A stretch of DNA of 64,000 bases from the NCBI GenBank assembly GCA_964449465.1, contig CAYVBK010000015.1:1-64000 (forward strand), in the 5' to 3' direction. Below are positions 1 through 8,573 of the stretch, piece after piece. The position numbers were made by a program, and so were the translations under genes. The DNA is from CAYRXM01 sp964449465. GTDB taxonomy: Bacteria; Chloroflexota; Anaerolineae; JAFGEY01. The first letter of the stretch is position 1. Each line of letters opens with the position of its first letter. The notes under the pieces were generated by a model. It made no database searches. It worked only from the letters and a program-made list of their open reading frames with translations, and was not told the DNA's origin.

Positions 1-38
1 GTTGCCAAATTCCAGTTATATCATTTTTAACGAGCGTT

Positions 39-299
39 TCAGGGTAATGCTAGAACTGCACGGACATCAAAGTTTCTGGCGTCGCATTTGAACGAGTACG
101 AAGGAGAACAGTTCGGGATGTTGTCATGCCAACAACTTGCATAGCAGCTGCTGGCACCGATGACAGTCCCCCAGCATACACCGGCATGCACAGGTTGTGC
201 TGGTATTGCAAGAAATGCCAGTGCGCCGGCCACCACTGCTGCCACCGATACACACCAAGAAAGCGTCTTGAGCAGTATCCACTTGGTTGAAATTGCCAT
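39..299 (-). CDS. Small secreted Cys-containing peptide (86 aa)
   Basis: The start at 299 is chosen because a strong GGAGGAAAGGAG ribosome site sits just upstream; an open frame to 365 has no such site. The N-terminus is a signal peptide (Lys/Lys, hydrophobic stretch, Ala-rich, cleavage after PVHA). The predicted mature part is about 47 residues with five Cys (motifs CWG, CYASC, NC, KC) and ends in a short non-Cys tail. I do not recognise the family. It is transcribed from the conserved RR-box promoter at 364-409, directly downstream of the broken RR gene. Two other small Cys peptides occur in the same locus. Function is unknown; an exported peptide is the only supported statement. Confidence 0.6.
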   Translation of the reverse strand: MAISTKWILLKTLSWCVSVAAVVAGALAFLAIPAQPVHAGVCWGTVIGASSCYASCWHDNIPNCSPSYSFKCDARNFDVRAVLALP

Positions 300-363
300 A
301 AGAATCTCCTTTCCTCCAAAAACCCGGTTTGTACAGCCAAATTTCATATGAAATACAAATTCC

Positions 364-409
364 ATTATATCATCACAAGTGCGTTTTGTGCCTTACAGCA
401 TCCTTACAG
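364..409 (-). promoter_or_regulatory. RR-box promoter, copy 1
   Basis: On the minus strand two CTGTAAGG half-sites repeat with an 11-bp period (391-409). They overlap the expected -35, 17 bp upstream of a TATAAT (369-364). The TAA stop of the RR gene lies inside the first half-site. The same layout occurs at 4403-4448 and 9298-9343. Direct repeats with 11-bp spacing overlapping the -35 are the known geometry for PhoB/OmpR-type activators. Binding by the neighbouring RR is inferred. Confidence 0.7.
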
Positions 410-1215
410 TTTTGGGGCTTCCGCCAGCAAATACCCTTTGCCTTTGACCGTCATCACCACCTCCGGTCCAAGCTTGTTCTTGAGGCGGTGAACGGCCGTC
501 CAGACCGCATTGAGATCGACGCAGGACGCGCAGCCCCACACCTCGCGGCGCAGCGTCTCGAAGGCAACCACCTGTCCCCGGCGGCGGGCCAGGCACGCCA
601 GCAACGCGGTTTCGAGTGAGGTCAATGATATGGTCTCGCCTTCGCGAGTCGCCCGGCCGGTGCGCAAATCGGCGAGCCATTCACCCACCCGAAACTGCTC
701 TCTGACCTGCCGCGCCGCCCAGGCCTCCTGCACGGTCGCCCAGACTTGTTTCGGTTGGAACGGTTTGGTCAAATAGTCAAACGCGCCCCGTTTCATCGCC
801 TCCACTGCCTGCGCCACCGTCGCAAAAGCGGTGAGCAGAATCACCTCCGGCGCAGGGTCGAGCGTTTTCAGCCGCTCCAGCAGCTCGATGCCCGACAGCC
901 CCGGCATGACCACATCCAGCAAAACCAGGTCTATATTGTTCGTGCTGGCTAAATGCCAGGCTTGAACGCCATCGACAGCCGGCCATACAACACACCCATA
1001 ATGGACTAGGAGCGTGCTGAAAAACTCCCTCACTACCAAGACACAGAGGACACAAAGCATTTCTAGCGACTCAAAAGTATCGTAAACCTTTGTGTTCTCA
1101 GTGTCCTTTGTGATGGAAACCGACTTTTTCAGCGGCCTCCCAGGTACGTCGCCAGAATATCCCGCGTGTCGGGGTCGTCGTCGGCCACCAACACGCACGG
1201 CGCGCAGCCGATCAT
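404..1215 (-). pseudogene. OmpR-family response regulator, interrupted by a repeat element
   Basis: This is a third copy of the RR genes at 4443-5120 and 9338-10015. The natural start is ATG at 1215 behind a GGAGGCGG ribosome site. The receiver frame reads VLVADDDPDTRDILATYL and then enters a 136-bp inverted-repeat element (1005-1140) and meets a TGA at once. The rest of the receiver (phospho-Asp LLDVVMPG, TKPF Lys) and the winged-helix domain continue intact after the element but in another frame. A 326-codon open frame exists only because it reads the N-terminus out of frame. The promoter (1250-1278) and the 3' promoter box are intact. The break could be recent. Confidence 0.88.
1005..1140. 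repeat. CTGAAAAA-type inverted-repeat element inside an RR gene
   Basis: The element begins CTAGGAGCGTGCTGAAAAA and ends TTTTTCAGCGGCCTCC, so its ends are imperfect inverted repeats. The core reads as a CACAAAGGACACTGAG-like imperfect palindrome. The uninterrupted sister genes join the flanks directly (CATAATGG followed by CCAGGTACG), which defines the insertion. Related copies lie at 30605-30738, 33473-33604 and three in tandem at 61954-62360. It encodes nothing convincing and resembles a non-autonomous MITE. Confidence 0.85.
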
Positions 1216-1249
1216 TTTCCGCCTCCGCCAATGAACCTGGATGTGCTCC

Positions 1250-1278
1250 ATTATATGCAGAGTGAGGGGAGGGGCAAA
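1250..1278 (-). promoter_or_regulatory. Promoter of the broken RR gene
   Basis: TTTGCC (1278-1273) and TATAAT (1255-1250) are separated by 17 bp. The same hexamers and spacing precede the other three RR genes in this window, so the whole promoter was duplicated with the gene. Confidence 0.7.
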
Positions 1279-1363
1279 TGACCGGATGAAGGCGTTGGCT
1301 GGCAATGAGAAAAAGATTGCGACAAGACGTCACGTGGTGCTTTGACGACACGATCACAGATGA

Positions 1364-1400
1364 AGAAAAAAAGCCGGAAAGCACAACAATGCCTCCCGGC
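1364..1400 (-). terminator. Rho-independent terminator after the Cys4 peptide gene
   Basis: On the minus strand a GCCGGGA / TTTCCGGC stem with a 13-nt loop is followed by a run of seven T. It lies just after the stop of the gene at 1451-1732 and before the RR promoter, so it closes the twin-SBP/peptide operon. Confidence 0.6.
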
Positions 1401-1450
1401 CACTCGGCAGTCCGATCATATCAGTTTTTCTTGAACTCAAGCCGTCCGAT

Positions 1451-1732
1451 CTAGTTGCACATCCAGAGACAGTTGTTCATTTCATAACCGCTCAAAAAAG
1501 GGCCATACTGGCTGATTTGCCGACGTGTTTCAGGATCGTACAAAAGTTCATGCTGAATTTCATAAACAATCCAGGCACTGTATCCATTCCAGTAGCTTCT
1601 ATAGCACACATTTACCACTCCAGTAGGAACGCGTCCGCACTGCGCAGCTACAAGCATAATACCAGTGATGAACAGGGCCACCACTATCATCATTGAGCAA
1701 ATTAACACAAACCACCGATTCTTGATGGTCAT
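1451..1732 (-). CDS. Small membrane-anchored or secreted Cys peptide (93 aa)
   Basis: The start at 1732 has a GAAAGGAG site eight bases upstream. The N-terminus is a hydrophobic segment (about residues 7-30, ending LVAAQ) that could be a signal peptide or an anchor. The following 63 residues are Tyr/Trp-rich and carry four Cys, two of them in a C-terminal NNCLWMCN tail. The gene starts 14 bp after the stop of the twin substrate-binding lipoprotein and must be co-transcribed with it. No family is recognised. It resembles the other small Cys peptides here in layout, not in obvious sequence. Confidence 0.6.
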   Translation of the reverse strand: MTIKNRWFVLICSMMIVVALFITGIMLVAAQCGRVPTGVVNVCYRSYWNGYSAWIVYEIQHELLYDPETRRQISQYGPFLSGYEMNNCLWMCN

Positions 1733-1746
1733 AAACCATTCTCCTT

Positions 1747-4305
1747 TCAGTCTACTAGCTGCTGAGCCTGCTGCTGTGCTTCCGCCAGCACCGACGCTGC
1801 TTGCGCGCCGGACAGAATCTCGGCAAAAGCCCAATCGAGCCATTTCAGTTGATCGGACTGTTGAGCAGTGGGCCAGGGAACGGGAATGTATTCCAACACG
1901 GCGCGGTAGGTGTCCAAATCCTTCTCTTCACCAGCCCATATCTCAACATCGAGTTCCCAGCCCGAGCGTCGAGCCGGCATGCGTCCGGGAAAGAGGGCAT
2001 AATCGCTGGCGAACTTGATCCATTCCCAGCAGGCCTGTGCGTGCAGAGTCTTGTCGCTGATGAACAGGCCAGTGTAGATAAACTGCGCTGCCGAAGCATC
2101 CGGCGAGACCGGCAGCGGCGCGATACCCACCGGCATTGCAGCTGGCAGGGCCAGATCGCGGTCGATGCCGGAATAATCTGTCCACATAGCGACACGCCCC
2201 TGCCGCACCAGCAGACTGAGCGCAGCCTGGCTATCGGCCTCCGACAGGTTGGCGGATAAAACGGGCAGCACGTGGTGCTGCAACGCCAGGTCGGCAAACC
2301 ATTGCACCGCCGTGACCACGTCGGGCGCATCGAAGCGTGGCTGGCCTTCCGCATCCCACAATTCAACACCCTGCAATGCCAAAAAGGCAGGCAGGTTAGC
2401 AATCTGACCATTCAAAAAGGCCAGGCCGTACTGCTCCAGAGCCGGATCGGTCGAGGTCAAGGCAAGCGCTTTACCCACCAGATCGTCCGTCGTCCAACCC
2501 GGTTCGGGGTAGGCGACACTGGCCTGGTCAAACAGGGCACGGTTGAAAAAGACAACCCGGGTCTCCGCGCACACCGGCAACCCCCACAGTCCATTCTGAT
2601 GTCGAAAAGCATCCACAAAATACACATCTTGCAATGATAAGGTGGGATCGGCGTTAACGAACGGCTGGAGATCGAGCAGCCCCGCGCGGGTATTGCCGCC
2701 GGCCGCCGAAGCAAACGACCGAGCAGAACAGTCGGCGGCGACAGGAGCAGCGTCGTCGACTAACTCGACCCAAATGCGCTTTTGCGCTCCGTTAAAGATC
2801 TCTATCGTCTCCCGCCAGACATTTTTTTCGGTCACATCACAAGAAAAGCGAACGGTTGTCCGTGTCCCGACGCGATCCGGCTGGTTTGAGGCGACAGCCG
2901 GCGGCGGGACGGGCGTAGCCTGCGAGAGAGCAGCGAGCGATTGGGACGCCTGCATCTGGGCTGTGCCCAGAGCATCCTGAATAGTCTGCCCGGCCCAAAC
3001 CGCCTCGACGGCAGACTGAAGTGCGGTAGCAATCTGGGGATAAAGCGGCACTCGGGCATGATCGAGCGCGTACCGGATCGCCGCAGCATCCGCTTCGTCC
3101 CACTGCATCCAATAGCCGGACTGCCGGGCAACCGAGACGCGGGCAGGGAGGCTGTACGCCGAACCACCCGTCACACACTGGCGGCTCAGGAATTTGAGCC
3201 ACCGCCAGCTTGCCTCGCGATACGCAGTGCCGCTGCTGATCAGGTAGCCTTGCACGTACAGGGGATTGGCGTTTTGCTCGCCCAGCGGCAGGGGCGCTAC
3301 CCCGACCCGCCGCTCGCCGGTCTGTCCCATGACGGGCAGGCCGCTCAACAAGTTGATCCACATAGCGGCCCGGCCGGTGTTGACCAGATCGTACAGCCAC
3401 ATCTGCCGGGCGGGTGCGCCCCGCGACGCCTGAGCGTTCGACCATTCCTGCGGTATCCGGGCCGGATCGGGCATCACACCGTGCCAGAGCGCCAGATCGA
3501 CATACCATTGCAGCGCAGCGACGGTCTGCGGCGTGTCCAAAAGCAGCCTGGGCGGTTCGACCGAATCGTCGACCAGGCTGCCGGTCACGCCCTCGACAAA
3601 GGGCGCGACTTGCATACTGACATCGACCAGTCCGTAGCGCTGAATTTCGTTTCCCTCGCGTAGGGTCAACTGCTGTGCCGCGACAAGCAGGTCTTCGCGG
3701 TCCCAACCCGGCTGAGGATAGGGCAGACCGGCGGCGTCAAAGGCATCTTGATCGTACAGCATCACGATCAAGTCCGCCTGGGCCGGCACGCCCCAGACGC
3801 GATTCCCCTGCACCATGCGCTTCCACAGCGCGGGGTAAAAGTCGGCCTGCTCAAACTCAGGATCGGCCTCGATCAAGGGAGCGAGGTCGAGCAACAAGCC
3901 CTGCCTGATCGCGCCGGGAGACGGCATCCAATAGGCGGTGTCCGCCGTCGAGACGATTTGATAGGCGATTTCGGCCTCAACCTGGGCTGCGTTCTCGGAA
4001 GTCAGCCTGGACAGATCGGCTATTTCGTTCAGAGTCACGATGCGAACGCGGACGTCCGGGTTGTCCTGCTCGAAAACGCCAGCCAGGCGGACAAACTCGG
4101 GCTTTTGCCACTCGTAGCAGGCAAACGAGATCGTGATCGGCTGGGGATCGTCTACCTGGACAGCGGCGCGGGTTGGCGCGACCGTCGGTGAAGGAGGCAC
4201 GGACGATAGGGATGCGGTAGACAGATTAACCGTTTGGCAGGCTGGCACAGTGATGATAAACAAAGTCAAGGTGATCAAGAAAATGAATCGATGTCGATAG
4301 TTCAT
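1747..4305 (-). CDS. Fused twin extracellular substrate-binding lipoprotein
   Basis: The start at 4305 is set by an AGGAAGG site. A lipobox (TVPAC, Cys about residue 23) is followed by a Ser/Pro-rich linker. Two copies of a family-1 (sugar-type) ABC solute-binding fold follow, roughly residues 45-430 and 480-850. Each has the typical LDLxP, WGxP, FNRALFDQAG- and PLP-like segments. Normal family members are about 400-450 aa, so this is a tandem fusion. No ABC permease or ATPase for import is nearby. The gene sits behind an RR-box promoter (4403-4448) and upstream of a small Cys peptide. It may be an orphan binding or sensing protein instead of a transporter part. The ligand cannot be told. Confidence 0.85.
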   Translation of the reverse strand: MNYRHRFIFLITLTLFIITVPACQTVNLSTASLSSVPPSPTVAPTRAAVQVDDPQPITISFACYEWQKPEFVRLAGVFEQDNPDVRVRIVTLNEIADLSRLTSENAAQVEAEIAYQIVSTADTAYWMPSPGAIRQGLLLDLAPLIEADPEFEQADFYPALWKRMVQGNRVWGVPAQADLIVMLYDQDAFDAAGLPYPQPGWDREDLLVAAQQLTLREGNEIQRYGLVDVSMQVAPFVEGVTGSLVDDSVEPPRLLLDTPQTVAALQWYVDLALWHGVMPDPARIPQEWSNAQASRGAPARQMWLYDLVNTGRAAMWINLLSGLPVMGQTGERRVGVAPLPLGEQNANPLYVQGYLISSGTAYREASWRWLKFLSRQCVTGGSAYSLPARVSVARQSGYWMQWDEADAAAIRYALDHARVPLYPQIATALQSAVEAVWAGQTIQDALGTAQMQASQSLAALSQATPVPPPAVASNQPDRVGTRTTVRFSCDVTEKNVWRETIEIFNGAQKRIWVELVDDAAPVAADCSARSFASAAGGNTRAGLLDLQPFVNADPTLSLQDVYFVDAFRHQNGLWGLPVCAETRVVFFNRALFDQASVAYPEPGWTTDDLVGKALALTSTDPALEQYGLAFLNGQIANLPAFLALQGVELWDAEGQPRFDAPDVVTAVQWFADLALQHHVLPVLSANLSEADSQAALSLLVRQGRVAMWTDYSGIDRDLALPAAMPVGIAPLPVSPDASAAQFIYTGLFISDKTLHAQACWEWIKFASDYALFPGRMPARRSGWELDVEIWAGEEKDLDTYRAVLEYIPVPWPTAQQSDQLKWLDWAFAEILSGAQAASVLAEAQQQAQQLVD

Positions 4306-4344
4306 AGTCCTTCCTTGAGCGATAGGTAGCATAGAATAAACAAA

Positions 4345-4376
4345 ACACCAATGGGCAGCGCTCAGTCCATTGGCGT
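4345..4376 (-). promoter_or_regulatory. Leader hairpin before the twin SBP gene
   Basis: ACACCAATGG (4345-4354) pairs with CCATTGGCGT (4367-4376), giving a 10-bp RNA stem with one G-U pair, followed by TTTTG on the minus strand. It lies between the RR-box promoter and the start codon. The equivalent place before the gene at 8574-9215 has a hairpin with a compensating base change. Confidence 0.5.
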
Positions 4377-4402
4377 TTTCAAGGTGCGGTCAAACACCCT
4401 CT

Positions 4403-4448
4403 ATTATATCATCACAAGTGCGTTTTGTGCCTTACAGCATCCTTACAG
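4403..4448 (-). promoter_or_regulatory. RR-box promoter, copy 2
   Basis: CTGTAAGGATGCTGTAAGG (4448-4430) overlaps the stop codon of the RR gene and the -35 region of a promoter with TATAAT at 4408-4403. The arrangement and most bases match copies 1 and 3. It should drive the twin substrate-binding lipoprotein and the small peptide behind it. Confidence 0.72.
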
Positions 4449-5120
4449 TTTGGGGGCTTCCGGCAGCAGGTACCCTTGGCCTTTGACCGTCACCACTATT
4501 TCCGGGCCGAGCTTGTCCCTGAGGCGGTGAACGGCCGTCCAGACCGCATTGAGATCGACGCCGGACGCGCAGCCCCACACCTCGCGGCGCAGCGTCTCGA
4601 AGGCAACCACCTGTCCCCGGCGGCGGGCCAGGCACGCCAGCAACGCGGTTTCGAGTGAGGTCAATGATATGGTCTCGCCTTCGCGAGTCGCCCGGCCGGT
4701 GCGCAAATCGGCGAGCCATTCACCCACCCGAAACTGCTCTCTGACCTGCCGCGCCGCCCAGGCCTCCTGCACGGTCGCCCAGACTTGTTTCGGTTGGAAC
4801 GGTTTGGTCAAATAGTCAAACGCGCCCCGTTTCATCGCCTCCACTGCCTGCGCCACCGTCGCAAAAGCGGTGAGCAAGATCACCTCCGGCGCAGGGTCGA
4901 GCGTTTTCAGCTGCTCCAGCAAATCAAGGCCCGACAGACCCGGCATCACCACGTCCAACAGAGCCAGGTCTATGCCATTGATCATCGCCAGCTCCCAGGC
5001 CTGCTTGCCGTCGGCAGCCGGCCATACGGCGCACCCATAATGGGCCAGGTACGTCGCCAGAATATCCCGCGTGTCGGGGTCGTCGTCGGCCACCAGCACG
5101 CGCGGCGCACAACCGTCCAT
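4443..5120 (-). CDS. OmpR-family response regulator (225 aa), no partner kinase
   Basis: The start at 5120 (MDGCAPRVLVADDD) has a GGAGGTGG site; longer upstream frames lack one. The receiver domain has the acidic pocket D12-D14, phospho-acceptor D56 (LLDVVMPG), T84 and K106 (TKPF). A C-terminal winged helix (about 140-225) reads DLNAVWTAVHRL and VTVKGQGYLL, typical of Trans_reg_C. It is almost identical at DNA level to 9338-10015, including the promoter and the downstream box. No histidine kinase gene lies in the window. It likely activates the promoter overlapping its own stop codon. Confidence 0.9.
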   Translation of the reverse strand: MDGCAPRVLVADDDPDTRDILATYLAHYGCAVWPAADGKQAWELAMINGIDLALLDVVMPGLSGLDLLEQLKTLDPAPEVILLTAFATVAQAVEAMKRGAFDYLTKPFQPKQVWATVQEAWAARQVREQFRVGEWLADLRTGRATREGETISLTSLETALLACLARRRGQVVAFETLRREVWGCASGVDLNAVWTAVHRLRDKLGPEIVVTVKGQGYLLPEAPKL

Positions 5121-5154
5121 TCCCCACCTCCGCCAATGAATTTGGATATGCTCT

Positions 5155-5183
5155 ATTATATGCAGAGGGGGGAGAGGGGCAAA
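5155..5183 (-). promoter_or_regulatory. RR gene promoter
   Basis: TTTGCC (5183-5178), 17 bp, TATAAT (5160-5155). The identical layout precedes the RR genes starting at 1215, 10015 and 51716. Confidence 0.7.
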
Positions 5184-5292
5184 TGATCGGGGGGAGGCGA
5201 AGGCGGCGGAGAGAAAACTGCTGTAAAACACCCGCGCCGACGCATGACGTTGATACACCCAGCATCGGCGATTCATCGTCTCTCCTCGCCCT

Positions 5293-7746
5293 TCAGGGCA
5301 CCATTTGGGCCAGCGGATGCGCCTGGTCGGTCTCCCGCACGCATTTGCCCAACGTGGACGGCTCGACCCCGGCGGCTGCACTCATGCACGCCGCAAACTG
5401 TGCTGCCTTGTCTTGAGCCTGCAACAAGGCGGCCTCCAGCCCAACGCCCGTTTGCCGCAGCGCCGTCTCGAACCACCACAAGGCCACGTCCTGGACCATG
5501 GCCGCGTCGTCCCGTCCAGGCAGATTTTGGCCGCGCTTCAGGGCGGTCAAGTATGCGGCGCGCAAATCGCGGTTTGAAGCGGCCTGCGTCTCCCAACCGT
5601 CAAGCAATGTCCGGTTGGCCGGAAGCGCGTCTGAAGCGGGCGGAAATTGGTGGGCCAGCGCAGCCCACTCCCAGGCTATATTGGCGTGTTGGCTGCCGCG
5701 AACGACGCCGGCAAAAGTGACCTGGATGGGCCAGCGGACGCCGGCACGCGGCACGATCGCCACCGCGTCCATCGGCTCGCCCCGGTAATGCTGTATGCCG
5801 AAAAAGCCGACCGGCAACTGCATCACCGAGGCTGAAGTGGTGGGGGCGAGAATTGTCCCGCTGGCTTGCAGCGAGCCCAGCCATTCGAGCGCCTCGATGA
5901 CCAGGGACGAGACAAACTGCGGGGTGAGGCGATCCGGCTCGAACAGCGAAATGCCCTGTTGTTCCAGGACAAAACGCACCTCGCTGCCGGAAAGCGGCGC
6001 ATAGCCGATCAGTTTGGGGTTCGCCGCCCGGATCTGGGCCGCCGCCGCCAGCACGTCGGCGACCGTCCAATCGGAAGCGGGGGGCGCGATGCCGAGTTCG
6101 GCAAAAGTGGCCGCGTGATAGTACAACACCAGCGGGCGCATCGACAGGGGAACGCCCAGGACGCAGCCATGCCACGAAACGACCTGCAGCGCCTGTGCAT
6201 CGAAAGCATCAGCGTCGAGATTGACCTCGCTCAGCGAGCTGACCGCAGCCATATTTTGCTGCGCGTAAAGGAACACCAGCCAATCGAGTGGGTTGGTATC
6301 CCAGACCAGCACGTCCGCCTGTTGGCCGGCAGGGCCTACATCAGACACCTGAACGCTCCAGTCAGGATGCTGCGCCGCGAACGCTGCCGAAATGGTCTCA
6401 TAGTCCGGCACGTTCGAATTCATGTTCATCACCGCCAGCGTTTCTTTGTCCTGGCTTGAGACGACCTGCGGCACGACGGCAAACGGCTCAAACTCGGTGT
6501 CGTACTCGTACCACAAATCTACCGCCGCCCGCGCCGACTGTTGCGCGTGGACCAGGGCCTCGCCGGGCGGCACATCGGCGTAACAGGCTTCGAGCATAGC
6601 TTTGATCAGCGCCAACCGAAATCGGTTGACCAGTTCGCGCTCCGTCCAATCAGGCAGGTACGCCTGCCCGTCGAGGATAGTCTGCACCCACTGCGCGACC
6701 TGCACATCCATCTTGTCCCAGCTACGGGCTAGGTCGGCCACCGACTTGCGCGCAGGCAAGTCGGCACTGGCATTGGGCGGCAGATTTTGGCTCAGAAAAC
6801 GGACCCAGGCCCAGGCGGCCTGGACGTTTTGCGTGCCCCGGCTGATGCTCAAAACGCCATCCGCCTTGATCTCTTGAAACAGGTTGGGCTGTGGGTACGC
6901 TGTCATCGCCAGGCTGACAAAGTCTTGCTGCTGGGCTACAAAGTCTCGAATCAAGACCGTTGTCATCGCGGCCCGGCCTTCGTCGAGGTAGGCCAGAGGA
7001 CGATAGCCTGCTGGTGGACCGACTTGCGGATCGACGGCAACGGACAATTCGGGCAGAAAGCGGCACACGTCGGATAGGGAGGCTTCCAGTTCGACCGCGT
7101 TCAGCGCAGGCACAAGCTGTCCCTCAATATAGGTGTACAGTGGCGATTGTGCGTGCAGCCAGTTGAACAAGACAATGCTGCGATCCAGGTCGTCGGAGAA
7201 CGCAGCCGTTTGTTCCGGGCCTGGATGGCTCATATTGACCGCGCGGGCTATATCAAGCAGTGTTTGCCATGACCACGCAGACGACGATAAATCGATCCCC
7301 GTTTGAGCCACGAGATCGCTGTTATAAACCAGCGCCTCAAACTCCAGCCCGATTGGGATGCCGATCAAGCGGTCGTCGACCCGCGTGTAGATGGTCTCAT
7401 AGCCGGTGGCCAGCGCACCTGGATAAAAATCATCGACCTCAAACTGAGGGTCAGATTTGATCAACGATTTGAGATCGATGAGTAGGTCGGTCTCATAGGG
7501 GGTGTGCCATAGCAGCGCGGCATCAAAGTGGAGAGGCCAGTCATCGGGGATATTGTACTGATAGGTAATGTGAATTTCATACCCAGGGAAACGCTCCTCA
7601 AAGTCGGTTATGTACTCGTTCAAGTCGAATGCAGGGTGGGCAACAAAATAGATCGGCGTGGGGGCGGCGGGGGTCAGATTTATACAACCAGACAGACAGA
7701 ACAAACTAAAGATTATTAGCCATTGTGTTTTATTTAAAGAGATCAT
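5293..7746 (-). CDS. Second fused twin substrate-binding lipoprotein
   Basis: The start at 7746 follows a GAGGAC site. The signal peptide ends in a lipobox (CLSGC, Cys about 21). Two solute-binding domains follow, roughly residues 30-420 and 430-790, each with family-1-like features (first: LLIDLKSLIKSDP, GIPIGLEFEALVYN; second: VLGVPLSMRPLVLYYH). It is a paralogue of 1747-4305 with the same unusual duplicated architecture but clearly diverged. The next gene downstream is an RR gene. No permease genes occur near it. A shared surface-sensor role with its paralogue is inference. Confidence 0.83.
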   Translation of the reverse strand: MISLNKTQWLIIFSLFCLSGCINLTPAAPTPIYFVAHPAFDLNEYITDFEERFPGYEIHITYQYNIPDDWPLHFDAALLWHTPYETDLLIDLKSLIKSDPQFEVDDFYPGALATGYETIYTRVDDRLIGIPIGLEFEALVYNSDLVAQTGIDLSSSAWSWQTLLDIARAVNMSHPGPEQTAAFSDDLDRSIVLFNWLHAQSPLYTYIEGQLVPALNAVELEASLSDVCRFLPELSVAVDPQVGPPAGYRPLAYLDEGRAAMTTVLIRDFVAQQQDFVSLAMTAYPQPNLFQEIKADGVLSISRGTQNVQAAWAWVRFLSQNLPPNASADLPARKSVADLARSWDKMDVQVAQWVQTILDGQAYLPDWTERELVNRFRLALIKAMLEACYADVPPGEALVHAQQSARAAVDLWYEYDTEFEPFAVVPQVVSSQDKETLAVMNMNSNVPDYETISAAFAAQHPDWSVQVSDVGPAGQQADVLVWDTNPLDWLVFLYAQQNMAAVSSLSEVNLDADAFDAQALQVVSWHGCVLGVPLSMRPLVLYYHAATFAELGIAPPASDWTVADVLAAAAQIRAANPKLIGYAPLSGSEVRFVLEQQGISLFEPDRLTPQFVSSLVIEALEWLGSLQASGTILAPTTSASVMQLPVGFFGIQHYRGEPMDAVAIVPRAGVRWPIQVTFAGVVRGSQHANIAWEWAALAHQFPPASDALPANRTLLDGWETQAASNRDLRAAYLTALKRGQNLPGRDDAAMVQDVALWWFETALRQTGVGLEAALLQAQDKAAQFAACMSAAAGVEPSTLGKCVRETDQAHPLAQMVP

Positions 7747-7856
7747 TATGTCCTCGAAAAAGGATAGTGCCCCTTAACAGGTTTCGTACTGTCATCGGTT
7801 AAAAGACACTACCAAAAAACGGCAGAAAAGGCTTATCCGACGTCAAATCAGCAGAA

Positions 7857-8174
7857 TTATACGCAGAAAACCAAAAAGTAATAAGTCACACAGTTGATGT
7901 CTCTCGTAGCTCCGGTTGGAGAACAAGAAGTGCCACCAGGACCATTGATGCAGTACCATTCTGCCTGCTTGTCACAAATCCTTTCGCACTTTGGTCCTAA
8001 AAGACCACAATCCCAACAATACTTTGATTGCCCGGCAGGTCGCCACTCAAACCATTCGCCAATCGCATATACGGTGCTTGGCATCGCAACGACAAGAACG
8101 GTCAGCACAAACGACGCAAGTAACATCCCTGACAACACTTTGTACATACTTTTTAAATCGAGTAACTTGAGCAT
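7857..8174 (-). CDS. Secreted Cys8 peptide (105 aa)
   Basis: The start at 8174 is preferred because AAGGAA lies just upstream; frames extending to 8237 run into a repeated element. A long hydrophobic signal segment (about residues 14-35) ends VYA. The remaining 68 residues contain eight Cys (YCWDC, KC, IC, YC, SC, NC, FC), enough for four disulfides. A MauD/TlpA-like thiol protein is encoded just upstream (8574-9215), separated only by the inserted element 8186-8542. That pairing suggests disulfide handling of this peptide. The family is not recognised. Confidence 0.62.
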   Translation of the reverse strand: MLKLLDLKSMYKVLSGMLLASFVLTVLVVAMPSTVYAIGEWFEWRPAGQSKYCWDCGLLGPKCERICDKQAEWYCINGPGGTSCSPTGATRDINCVTYYFLVFCV

Positions 8175-8185
8175 TTTTCCTTGCG

Positions 8186-8542
8186 ATTCGCTCATTTTTT
8201 CCAGAGTTCTTGAAATTGCCCGATCATATTTGACCATAGCTTTTTATGTCAAGGGGGCCAGCCCCTTGACAAACCCCGTCGAGGGTGCTTTGCCCCCCGC
8301 CCCCCCCCGAAAACCGGGGTGTTTTCTGTCGTCGCAGACCAGGCAAAGGCCATAGCCAGACATACGAACGACTTGTGCCTGGTTTTCAGCCCCTGCCGAC
8401 AGAATGTGGGCGGCTTTTGGGGGGTCTGGGTGGGCGCAGCCCCCTACAGTGAAATGGGCATCAGTCCTTTTTCAGACGGCAGTTCATAAAACATCGTTTT
8501 TAATCTAAAAGGTTTTTATATGTCCATCAAAAATGAACGAAC
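8186..8542. repeat. 357-bp element with 14-bp terminal inverted repeats, copy 1
   Basis: The ends read ATTCGCTCATTTTT and, inverted, GTTCGTTCATTTTT. A second copy at 40291-40648 is close to identical over its whole length, while the flanks differ. Internal hairpins occur (for example GTCAAGGGG...CCCCTTGAC). No transposase is encoded. The element sits between two genes that would otherwise be about 45 bp apart, so it appears to have landed within an operon. Open frames reading into it from the peptide gene are artefacts. Confidence 0.78.
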
Positions 8543-8573
8543 TAAAAGTTTTTCTCCTCATTCCTTTGCAATA

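Noticed and set aside
404..1384. A 326-codon minus-strand frame that looks like a full RR with an unusual N-terminus
   Set aside because: Its N-terminal third is the receiver read out of frame plus the inserted repeat. The correct frame starts at 1215 and stops in the element.
7857..8174. Methylamine dehydrogenase small-subunit-like identity for the Cys8 peptide, suggested by the MauD-like neighbour
   Set aside because: The Cys spacing and the lack of a recognisable tryptophylquinone site or a large subunit do not support it.
7857..8237. Longer N-terminus for the Cys8 peptide (MVKYDRAIS...)
   Set aside because: The extra residues come from the end of the 357-bp repeated element, and the same string appears at the unrelated second copy near 40340.
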